Source: Leptodactylus fallax
Taxonomy: Eukaryota; Chordata; Amphibia; Anura; Leptodactylidae
Reading direction: 5' to 3'
DNA: 64,000 nucleotides
NCBI GenBank assembly: GCA_947044405.1
Contig: CAMRHE010000157.1
Location: 642,501-706,500 of the forward strand
Positions 36,601 through 48,694 of the stretch are shown here, one piece after another; within the stretch, counting starts at the first letter, position 1; each line of letters begins with the position of its first letter. The notes under the pieces are model-generated. The model was given only the letters and a program-made list of their open reading frames with translations. It was not told the origin of the DNA and searched no databases. The translations under genes and the position numbers were made by a program.

Positions 36601-39600
36601 CACAGAATTCATCAAGGGGTATACTGAGCATTTTGACCTTACAGCCGTTTCACAGATTTTACTAACACTGGGATGTAGAAATGAAAAATTACTAAAATGT
36701 CACTTTATCCCCAAAGTTTTCATTTTCACAAGGGATTAAAGGAGAAAAAGCACCCCACAGTTTGCAAAACAATTGCTCCTGAACACGGCAATACCCCATA
36801 TGTGGTCGTAATCTGCTGTATGGGTACATGGCAGGGCTCAGAATGGAAAGAGCGCTATTTGGCTTTTGGAGGGCAGATTTTGCTGGAATAGTTTTAAGGT
36901 GCCATGTCGCATTTGCAGAGTCCCCAAAGTACCAATACAGTGGAAGCCCCCTAAAAGTGATCCCATTTTGGAAACTACACCCCTCACAGAACATATCAAG
37001 GGGTATAGTGAGCATTTTGACGCTACAGTTGATTCACAGATGTTATTAACATTGGGACATTAAAATGAAAAATTACTTTTTTTTTTCCCAATAAACCGTC
37101 AATTTAGCCCCAAATTTTTCATTTTCACAAGAGGACAAACGAGAAAAAGCTCCCCACAGTTTGTTACACAATTTCAACTGAACACAGAAAATGCCCCATA
37201 TGTGGTTGTAATCTGCTGCATAGGTACATGGCAGGGCTCAAAATGGAAAGAGCGCTATTTAGTTTTGGGAGGGCAGATTTTGCTGGAATAGTTTTCGGGT
37301 GCCATGTCGCATTTGCAGAGCCCCTAAAGTACCAATACAATGGAAACTCCCAAAAGTGACCCCATTTTGGAAACTACACCTCTCATAGAATTTATCTAGG
37401 TATATAGTGAGCATTTTGACCTCACAGCTGTTTCACAGATTTTATAGACTTTGGGACGTAAAAATGATAAATTACTTTTTTCCAATAAACCGTCCATTTA
37501 GCGACATATTTTTAATTTTTGCAAGTGGTTAAAGAAGAAAAAACACCCCACAGTTTGTTACACAATTTCATCTGAACACAGAAATGCCCCATATGTGATT
37601 ATAATCTGCCGTTTGGGTACATGGTGGGGCTCAGAATGGAAAGAGCGCTATTTGGCTTTAGGAGGGCAGAAGTGGCTGGAATAGTTTTCAGGTGCCATGT
37701 CGCATTTGCAGAGCCTCTAGAGTACCAATACAATGGAAACCACTCAAAAGTGACCCCATTTTAGAAACTACACACTCAAGGAATGTATCAAGGGGTATTA
37801 TCATTTTAAGCCTAAAAATGCTTCCCAAAAATTAATGTACAAAGTGAAAATTAAAGTTTTTAAAGAAATATCCAATTTCAGTGCCTAATACGTTGCGGCC
37901 ACTTTGTGGCATCAGAGACATGAACTCCTAAAACTATTAAGTGGGCTATCCCGGGGACGAAAAAAATTATATATGTCGGTGTAAACTGCTGCTTGGGCAC
38001 ACAGCAGGGCTCAGAAGGGAAGGAACACTGTGTTTTTTTAGCTTTTGGAGTACAGATTTAGAGGGACTTTCTGGTCGCCATGTTATTTTTGCAGAGCCCT
38101 GGAGGTGCCAGTAAATTGGAATTCCCCAAGACATGACCACCATTTTGTAGGGGCAATTTTAGGGTCTCTGCAAATGTGACATGGCGTCCAAAAAACAACA
38201 ATCTAAATATGCACTCCAAAAGCACATAGCGCTCCTTCACATCTGCACCCTGCTGTGTGCCCAAATGACAGTTTATGCCCACATGTATGACACTGGTGTA
38301 CTCAGGATAACGTACTTAACAACGCCATATGTGGGTATCAACTACTGTTTGGGCACAGCCGGGCACAGAAGGGAAGGAGCGCTATTTTGGTTTTTGGAGC
38401 ACAGTTTGCTTTTTGGACACCATGCCACTTTTGCAGAGCCCACGAATTGCCAGTAAAGTGGAATCCGCAGACATGTCACCCCATTTTAGAAACTATACCC
38501 TTCAAGGGATTTATCAAGTGGGGTAGTGAGCATTATTAACCCTTAAGTGGTGCATTCTTTTAATTTCAAGAAATGAATGCGCAGCTGATAATGAAAAGTT
38601 AAAAATGAAATTTTTCCATAGATACGCCATTTCAGTGCCCGATATGTTGTGCCCAGCTTATGTCTGCACAGACACACACTCCAAAAACTGGTGAGAGGGG
38701 ATCCCGGGCACAACAGCTTTTGGAGCGCTCATCTCTGATACAAGCCGGGCACAACATATTACGCACTGAAATGGCGTATTCCTGGATAAATTGTCATTTT
38801 CACCATCAGCTGCGTATTCATTTATGGATAATAAATTATAGCAACACTTGGGGGTTAAAATGCTCACTGTACCCCTGGATAAATTCCTTTAGGGGTGTAG
38901 TTTCCAAAATGGGGTCACGTCAGGGGATTCCACTGTACTGGCATTTCAGCTCTGCAAAAGAGTCATGGTGCCCAAAAACCAAACCGTCCAAGTCTGTGCT
39001 CCAAAAACCTAATAGCGCTCCTTCACTTCTGTGCCCGGCTGTACCCAAACAGCAGTTTATACCCACATATGACATTAAGTACATTATCCTGGGTACACCA
39101 GTGTCATACATGTGGGCATAAACTGCAGTTTGGGCACACAGCAGGGCACAGAAGGGAAGGAGCGATATGTGGCTTTTGGAGTGCAGATTTAGAGGTTTGG
39201 TATCTGGATGCCATGTCATGTTTGCAGAGCCTCTAAAGTACTAGTAGAGTGGAAACCCCTAGGGAATGACCCCATTTTGAAAACTGCACCCCTCAAAGAA
39301 TTTATCAAGGGGTGTAGCGAGCATTAGTATCCCAGACGTGACTGCACAGCGGATGGGAAAAAGTGAATATGTAAGCTGTGCGGAGTGCATTGGGTACACT
39401 AAATTCCCTACTATTTCCCCAGTAGTTCCTATTATTGGAGGGATCACTCTAGGGGTCACTTCTGGTTTATTATCCCTCGTAAGCTCTAAATCTGGTTTGT
39501 ACCCTGATATATGCTGGCACAGCTTATACATTCCCTTCCTGACGCAGCCAGTTATTTTCTAATGATTTGGTGATTTTTGGGGTTTTTGTCTTCACATTGT

Positions 39601-42600
39601 ACAAGCTCTATTTTCTTTATTTTTCTGGTGATGTAGCCATATGAGGGCTGCTTGTTTGCGGGGTGAGATGTATTTTGTAATGACATCATTCTTAGGAGCC
39701 TACAACTTATTAAATAAATTTTATTAACTCTTTCTTGGTGGATTAAAAAAAAAAAAAAAAAACCCCATCAATTCTGGCACTGCGTTTTACCTTTTAAATT
39801 TTTCTCCATGCAGCGTAGAGCATACGTAACATGTTACTTTTATTCTGCGGGTCGGTACGATTAAGGAGATACCTCATTTATACTGTTTTTTTTTATGCAA
39901 TACTAAATTTTGCAGAACAAAAACCCATTTGGGGACATAAATCAATTTTTTTTGCATCGCCATCTTCTGAGATGCATAGCATTTTTATTTTTCAGTTTAC
40001 AGAGTTTGTTTAGGGCTTTTTTGTGCGGGACAATCTGTGCTTTTTATTGGTACAGTTTTGGGGCACATATGACTTTTTGATCACTTTTTATGGCATATTT
40101 TGTAAGGTGAGATGGCGAAAAATCATTACTTCCGGCGTTTTCTTTCCGGTTTTTTTTTCCCCCGACGTTCACCGTTTACGTTAAATATGGTTTCAATATG
40201 GTTTTATTGTACAGGTTGCTACGGACGCGGCGATACCAAATATGTATTGTTTTTATTCATTTTTAAGGTTTATTTTTTATATAATTCATTTTATATAGGA
40301 AAAGGGAATTTTTGGGGCTTTATTCTTTTATTAATTTTTTTCACATACTTTATTTATTTTTTATTTTTTTTCACTTTTTCATGTGTCCCATTAGGACACC
40401 TGAGCCAGAGATGCTGAGATCTCTGGCTCAGTACTATAGACTGCAAGACACAAGCATGCAAGTGTCTTGCAGTCTATACAGGAAGTCATCGCTATGGAGA
40501 CGCATAGTGCTGACTTCCGGAGGTCTCGGCAGGATCAACCAGGTAGTGGGGGCTCCAGGCAGACCCCGGGCTGCAGATTATAGCTATCGGCACCCCCCCG
40601 ATCTCGCCGCGGGGGGGTGCCGGGGGAGGGCGGCAAGATGGCGGAACCCCTTGGATGCCGCGGTCATGTTTGTCCGCGACATGCAAGGGGTTAAAACCTC
40701 TGATAGGAACTCAGTTCCGACAGGAGGTTATGGAGCAGGGTGTTAGCTGTCAGTTACAGCTAACATCCGGTTTGCTGCCGCCCGCTCAGATAGTGAGCGG
40801 GCGGCCAGCCTCGGGCGTAGTATTACGCCCTGGTGTGCGAAGTACCTAGCGCTCAGGACGTAATAGTACATCCAAGGTCGTTAAAAGGGATTAAACTGTT
40901 TTGCTGGAGCATGTCCAAGTTGTAAGCATCTATAAAAGCAAAACATGTGAAAAGTGTATAGTGGTTTGTCCTCTAACTGCCAACCCAATTAATATTAGGT
41001 TATAAAGTTATAACTGAAATACAGTACGTTCACATGAGATTTTTTACATTAGTTTAGCAGATCCATTTAATGGATGCAAAAAAGAAGGCAAATGGATGGG
41101 CAGAAAAAAAAAAAAAAAAAAAAAAAAAAGATCAATTTCTGTTTTTGACAGACACACAAAGTATACATACGAACTATACAAAGAGAAACTTTTTTATTTT
41201 TTTTTTAAAGATGGCCATCCCTTTGTTTCCATTAAATGGATCTACTATGCTAAACTGACGTAATAAACTTCATGTGACTGAACCCATAAGTGCTTGTGTG
41301 GGGGATATTTTGCAACCAACCAATCAAAAGGGCTAGAGCTTCAGCAAGTTGTATCCCAGGCATGGCAAAAGGCAATCAAAATAGGCGTAGAACTGAAGCC
41401 GTTTTGACCCTGTACCCATTATATTTTCCCTTTGTCAATGCCTTGATATGATGTAACTCAAAAAAACGCTAATAATTTGAATGCATCCTTGAGTGTGCTA
41501 TGGAAGTCTTTACTAGTCTGTTACAGTTCAGATACTGCCCTGATAGATATAAGCAGGAAATGAATGTTTATATACTTAATTCTACAGATATGCTGCTCCA
41601 TCCATCTTCTCTATATGGTTAATACAGGGCTGTTAATTTGTAAAACCTATACCTTGAGACTCCATTGAAAGAGGTTCTCAACTTCTTTATTTCCTACTGC
41701 TTATACAGCACCTACATACATTGCAGCACTGTAGAGAAAATGCCATCACTTACACTGTCCTTAAAGGAGCTCCCAATTACCCCATCTCAAATACACAAAT
41801 TAGGAATCATTCATATCTGTGTCCTTTCAAGCATAGGAGGAGACTGTGGTATGCTCACTTCGCGAACACTACCACACCACAGAAATGCTGACAATGTTCT
41901 TGGTTGGATTTGAGCTCTGGGGACCTAGTGCTGTAACCAAACAGTGCTGAAACACAATGCCACCAGAAACATAAAGCGTAGCTAAACTTTCAAACAACTT
42001 TCGTTCTCCGGCAGTATTTGTGTCATTAATACATTTTGTAATATACAATGTTAAACTTTAGGTCCTTTCTGTGCAATCCTGTAATTCTTTATTCTTTCCC
42101 TGCTTTCTCTATGGAAAGCTGTATCCTGCTTTCACTAGTACCGTTAGTGTTAGTTTTATGTAATGCAGGGAATTTGAGGCTTGGGGAAGGTCTCTTCAAA
42201 CAGTTATATCTTGGGCAATTTAAAACAAAGAACAGTGCTTCTGGTGTCATATAAAAGGTGGGACTCAGCTTTTACCAGCTGTAGTCTCCAGGTTATTCAC
42301 AAGTTGAAAAAACAGCCCGTATCGGCATATTTATATATAAAAACCAAACGAAAACAAGCAGAACTGTGTTCCTGGTGAGACATAAAAGTAGAAAATCTCA
42401 TCTTATAAGACAAAAAACACTGCTCTAAAGTGATGTCAAAGATATTACGGTTTGACGTGCCCCCCCCCCCAGCCTAAACTTCCCTGTATTATACAAGAGG
42501 CTGTACTCCTTGTGAGACACTGTATACAGATCTAAGATCGTAACAGAGAAACATGAGAAAGAATAAAAAGAGGCACACTATTTCACATGAAAGAGCCAAA

Positions 42601-43142
42601 TTTTGGTAATAAAAAGTACATTCCAAAATATATCAATTTCACAAATGCAGCCAGAAATGCAAATTCTGTCCGAAAGTTTAAAAATGCTTTACAAATGTAC
42701 TGTCATCTTGGACACTTATGGCATAGCCACATTATATGTCATTTAATGTCAGCTAGGAAACATCAAACTCCCATTATTCCTAACTGCTTAGAAGGTCCAG
42801 TATGCTCCAAATGTCCTACTTTTATGCAGTATGGACATGCTGAATAGACAAGCATAACTGAAAAACAGCAGAATGAGGGGTAATGGGAGTGAACGAGAAT
42901 TGAGCAACAAAGAGACGGGGGGGGGGGGGAAACACGGGAGGAGGGCACTAATGAAATTTAGCAGCTGAAGTAAATCCAAGACGGAAGCATTTCTGCACAA
43001 GAATGAGGTGGAAGGTTTAGCTTGACATAAATAGACTGGACACAATGTATGACCACAGATTTTGAATGTTCACTAACCTTCTATCACACTTAGCATAAAT
43101 CAATAATAAAAGTGATTATTACTTTATGATAAACACACACAC

Positions 43143-43188
<46 letters not shown>

Positions 43189-46100
43189 TAAAATAAATGC
43201 CTCTTTCTGCTTTTAATCCCACTGATTCTCTGCTCTCCCTCCTTCTGCTAAACTGACTCACACTGAAGGAGAAGTGAGCACAAGCAGAGAACTATAGAAA
43301 GCTCATCTTTTATCATTTTCAGCTTATCACTCAGCTTCAGACATACACCCAACTTCAGTGCTAAGCTTCACTTTCATGGAACAGGCATGGGATTGCATTG
43401 GGCTGCAGCAGTGACATCACGGGAATAGGGAAGGTCCATTGCATCAGACAGGAAGAGATGGGACATGGACAGCTCGACATTAATATGATAGCTCTCCACC
43501 CACTTGACTTTAAAATCCTAATTTTCATATTGAATAAAAGTGGTTTTGCCAAGAATAGAAGCAGTCCTCAGGCATTATAAAGACAGCATTGGACAAGAGA
43601 TGAGGTTCCATGTCAGATACTGTTAACAGTTGTAGGGGCAACACAGTACTGCCAGGTTCCCTTTCCCAACAACCACCATACTATTACGGCAGATGTCAGA
43701 TCATGCATTAACCCTACTGATGCTTTGATCAAACCTCACCAAGGCACCATTTTACTGGGTCCGTTGCCTAGGCAGTTGGGAGCCTAATGAAGGCTCCTGG
43801 GCCTATCTAATGGGGTTCTACTACAGGCTGCGCTAGGCAGCTTGGTAAAGACCTCTATTTTACAATACATATAGCATTGCAGTGTGTCATATTAGGGTTC
43901 AAGACCCCTAGGTGGGTCTATAAATAAAAGTTTAAAAAGAAAAAATTATTATATAATAAAAAAAATATGTTCAAAGTTTTGGATTATATATATAAATTTT
44001 TTTTTTATTATTTATTTATTTATTTATTTTTTAAAGGCGTTAAAACAATCAAAAACTATACAAGTTTGGTATCGCCATACTCATGCCAAATGTAAAATAC
44101 AGGTAACATGTCGCACAATAAATGCCATAAAAACAAGACCCATAAGAACGTGGCACAAACACAGTTTCTCTCCAATTCCACCCCATTCTGAATTTTTTTT
44201 CCAGCTTCCCAGTACATCCTATGGAATTTTAAATGGTACCATTATGAAGTACAAGTTCTGCAAAAATTAAGCTCTCAAAGCTCTGTGAATGGCAGCAGAA
44301 GGAAGCGGTTAAGCATCTAAAATAGCATCACAACACAAAACTATCCGTACTATCTTCGACCTTTGCATCCTGATATACCAAAGTACGGCATAATACAATG
44401 TTAAAGGGAGGCAAAGTTCGTATGTAGCTTTGGTATATGCAATCATACGGCAAAAAGAGCCTGCAAAGACTAAAGTATAAAATAAAACAAAAGAACACAC
44501 TTACTCTGAAACATTAACAGGTGCAAGGATGGCCTGTCCTGAGAACTGCAGGAGGCGCAGTGTGTCAGCAGGAGTAGAGACAATCTTGTTTGCAACAGGA
44601 CTGATATGAGATTCTATTCAAGAAAAATGAAATAAAAGCATAAAATCTACGTGCATCTACTTCTGTATAATGGGAGTCTGAGGCATCACATAGCCATTAC
44701 ACAGAGGTCAGAGGTATTTGCCAGCAAATACACACCAATGTTCAGTAAATGAGACGGAGAGGTGGTGGTGAATGACACAAACCAACCAAAAAAAAAATAA
44801 AAAAAAATTTAATGATCTACCCCCTCACTGGTCATTACACTGCATCAATAGCGTACCTGTATGAGTTCTGCAATAGTTCATGCTATGTTTTTCATGCCAA
44901 AAACATGCTGCTGTTGAGTAATATTGCACCATGCTTTGCAACGCTGTGGAGTGGGCAGGCCAAACCACTGACTCAGCCTCCTCCATTTTTCCATAAACCG
45001 ACCCAGGCTAAGTTCACACCTGCGCCTGCATTCCATTCGGGGTTTCCGTCCCCGAACCTGCTTAAAAAATTTGTATGTGCTCACTAATCTTATTGCAACT
45101 AACTATAATCACATACAGTCACTATTCGGGCTCTTGCACATGAACAATTCTACTCTCCAAATGCGGTCTGTAAAAAAAAAAAAAAAACTGCATATGGACC
45201 CATTATATTTAATTCAGCTATTCACTGGGCTAGTGAGAAAAAAAAACAAACAAATGACATTGTGTAATGACACACGGATTGGACGTGTATCAAAAACAGA
45301 AATAACCCAGGATGTACTTTTTTTTTTTTTTTTTTTTCTATAAAATAGCCCTCAAAATGTATTGTTCATATGAAAGTAGCCTTAAATGTATAAAGCTTTG
45401 ATGGCTTATCCTAAAACCAGAACATTAATTTTGAAGGCTGTGATAACCCCCTGAAACCTCAGGAGTTCCTGCTTATGATGGTGGGAACACAATCTGCACA
45501 CTGTGGTTTCTAACCTCTTGTCCACTGACACTAAATGAATAAATAACAATGTTTATTTTTATTTTCTTACCTGCATTACTGGGCTGCCCAAATAGGTCTT
45601 CCTGACTAGAGACTAGATCTGAAGTATCCATTTGTTCCGCCTCCATATTTGTACAGCTTGATTCCATATTAGACTGTTCGTCTTGGTAACTCAGCTGCTC
45701 TCTCTCATCAGAGTTTGGTTTTGCAGCAGTGCACATTTGCTCCTCACTTGGACTGTTAGAGGTCTCCTTATCACGTACTTCATCCTGTTGTCTGAAAAAA
45801 AAACAACAAAAAAAAAAAATTATATATAGCGCTGTTGGCTTTCTAGCGGTATATAAAACAGCATGTGCATAAGGACATGAAAGGTCCTCTTTAATTTACA
45901 AAAGCAACCTCAAATTTAAACTCTAGAACAGGGGTAGGCAACCTTTTTTGTTCGGCGTGCCGATTTTAATTAAAAAATCAAAGATGAGGTACTTGGAGTA
46001 CCGGTCAATAATTGTAAGTCTGACGGCACCTAAACTAAAGTCATATACCACAAACCATAACACAGAAGTGCTGCCACCAGATGCTTTAGGACACATGCGT

Positions 46101-48661
46101 TTACTGCTATTTTCTGGGGCGCTCCTGTACTTTCCGAAGAGAAGCAATGAAAGTCCATGTACAGCCGCCAATTAGTGGTAAATGTGTCCAGGAGCACCGT
46201 ATGGCGGCATCCTTATGGTGAAAACACACTATGTATCGGGATGCAAATATAGTCTTAAGCCACTGGAACTTTTACTTCAATGTAAAACTGTTCACATGGT
46301 GCATTTTTGCACAAAAAAAAAAAATGCCTGTGTTTTCTGTGCAAAAACACATCCTTAATGCAGAAAACACACAGTTATACAGAATAATGTTCCATAGCGG
46401 CCCCTGCACAGGGTATTAGGTCCCATAGCGGCCCCTGCACAGGGTATTAGGTCCCATAGCGGCCCCTGCACAGGGTATAAGGTCCCATAGCGGCCCCTGC
46501 ACAGGTTATTAGGTCCCATAGCGGCCACTGCACAGGGTATTAGGTCCCATAACGGCCCCTGCACAGGGTATTAGGTCCCATAGCGGCCCCTGCACAGGGT
46601 ATTAGGTCCCATAGCGGCCCCTGCACAGGGTATTAGGTCCCATAGCGGCCCCTGCACAGGGTATTAGGTCCCATAGCGGCCCCTGCACAGGGTATTAGGT
46701 CCCATAGCGGCCCCTGCACAGGGTATTAGGTCCCATAGCTCTCTTCAGACCCCCGAGTATAATAAGTCCAAGAGAGGTGACAAACATAAAAAAAAACAAA
46801 AAAAAACAATGCTACTCACCTTTTTCCACGCTCCGCAGACGCTCTGTTCTCTTCAGCGCTTCTGCCTGTAGTCAGCGACCGCTGATTGAGTCTCTAGGGT
46901 CACGCCGCGTCATTAAGTGTAATGACGTCAAATGCAGACGTGACCTCTGAGGCCCTGTCAGCTGTCAGAAGCACCTGCAGATTGCACAGCCGCCACGTAG
47001 CGCAGGGAGCAAGGTGAGTATCATTGTTTTTTATGTTTCATCACTTCTCCTAAGTCTCCGCTTATTATACTCTTGGTCTGAAGAGACCCCACAGTATAAT
47101 AATAGCAGTTTCGTTTCGGTCATGTTTGGTCCGATCGAAGCTGCTGGGTGAGGACTCCGCCGCCGTGCCAGGGAAATAAGCCTCGCTTGCCACTCTTGGC
47201 ACTCGTGCCGGGGGTTGCCGACCCCTGCTCTAGAATAATGATAGAAAAAACAACATTTAAAGTGTACCTGTATTAGCCCCCATATATAGATAATATCTGC
47301 TTGCTGCTTGAAATACATTATAAAGCAGTACTGACTGAATAAGAGTAACATTTAGTAGCTTCCCCCTCTGAAAGCAATAGCTCTAATTCTCAGTAATCCC
47401 TGTGCTGGTGGGTGGAGACCTGCTATGATGTCCCCATACACTGCACACAGAAAGTAAAAGAGAATTTTCTTCCTAACTCTTGCCTGCAGCAGCAGGAACA
47501 TATACAACATTACAAAGAAGGAACAGCCTGTATTAACGTGGGACTTGGGGAGAGATAGAAATTTCCTTTTCATCTCCAGAGGGCTCTATCTATGTCTTTC
47601 CTATTTCACGGGGATCCTGCTCACGCCTCACCCTTTTCTTTTCTATAGACTTCTATGTAATCAGATACATCTGTGAGCTGTAGTCTATGTTGCTCTAGCA
47701 AGATGGACTCACGAAGTACTTCGGAGTTAGTGTCGGTTTAGTAGGGGGTGGGAGGAAGAAGCATGTTATAAGATATATTACAAAATGTCATCTATTTGCA
47801 CTTTTGATTTATGTAACGTTGGCGACCATTTAATATTAAGCTATTATTGCACATAACTGATAAAGCTGAGGAAGGAGAATGTAAAAGATTTCTTTACAAA
47901 ATGTTAAGTGATTGTGGAAGCCCATTTATGATTATTTTCCTGTAGTAAAGTAAACATACCGCTTGAGCTCTTCCTCACAAATATGATCTGTAACACTCTC
48001 TTTTTCCCTAGGTTGCGCACCAGTGTCAGTGGATTCTGAAACAAACAATATTAAAATAATGATAAAGATACAAAAGTGTAACATTATGAGTTTGTTGAGC
48101 AATACAAGAAATAACATTTCTTAATTGACCAAATAAGGCTCTTAAATAATCCATACATTGTGAGGAAGTTTTTAGACAAGGACGAGTAACACAAAAAGGC
48201 CAATAGTTATGGCAGTTACTTTAGGGCTAGGGTGGGATCGAAAACTTACTACTATCAGCAGCAGCATGTCTGTGGAGTCCTCCCTCGTTCCAAGACATTT
48301 ATGGGCAGAATGTAATTTGATCTCTGCCTGAAACTACATACAGACATTTAAAAGGAGGACCTTTCATATCCTCAGAGATGTGCGGTATTGAGCATACTGT
48401 CAGCTTTTCCGGTATGCGACCTAGTGCTGTAGATATCAGTGCAGTTAGGAAGATATCTCTTCGCTGTCAGAAAGACGGACCTTACAGCCTAGCGTTATCG
48501 CTGGGCTGTGAGGAACACCTGTCCTCCCCTCCCCATAGTACAAGGCTATGGAAGGTTACTTTCTGAGGAGATGAAAGGTGCTCTTTAAGCTCTGTTCATG
48601 GGTTCCCTTTTTACATGGTCCATGATTTGTTTTAGACCTCAATACATTAATTAGCCAATAT

Positions 48662-48694
<33 letters not shown>

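Larger units (their letters stand above)
35678..40886. mobile_element. 5.2-kb repeat element with internal tandem units
   Basis: Starts AACCTCTTAAGGACCCAGCC and ends CAAGGTCGTTAAAAGGG, a weak inverted pair. No transposase seen. It holds four ~390-bp tandem units (36354-37850), more diverged copies to ~39300, and a hairpin-rich GC region at 40380-40810. The same family recurs from 62346. I take it to be a large non-autonomous DNA element; the class is unknown. Confidence 0.65.

Noticed and set aside
40540..40860. CpG-rich stretch as a promoter or CpG island
   Set aside because: It lies inside the 5.2-kb repeat in the middle of TP53BP1 and is explained by the hairpin-rich end of that element.
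35678..40886. Helitron, because of the 3' hairpins
   Set aside because: No TC start, no CTRR end and no Rep/helicase remnant. Weak inverted ends point to another class.
46355..46564. Repetitive protein rich in GPLWDLIPC units
   Set aside because: Translation of the 31-bp minisatellite in one phase; not a gene.
46389..46739. CRISPR-like array
   Set aside because: Units are contiguous with no unique spacers, in a vertebrate intron. It is a minisatellite.
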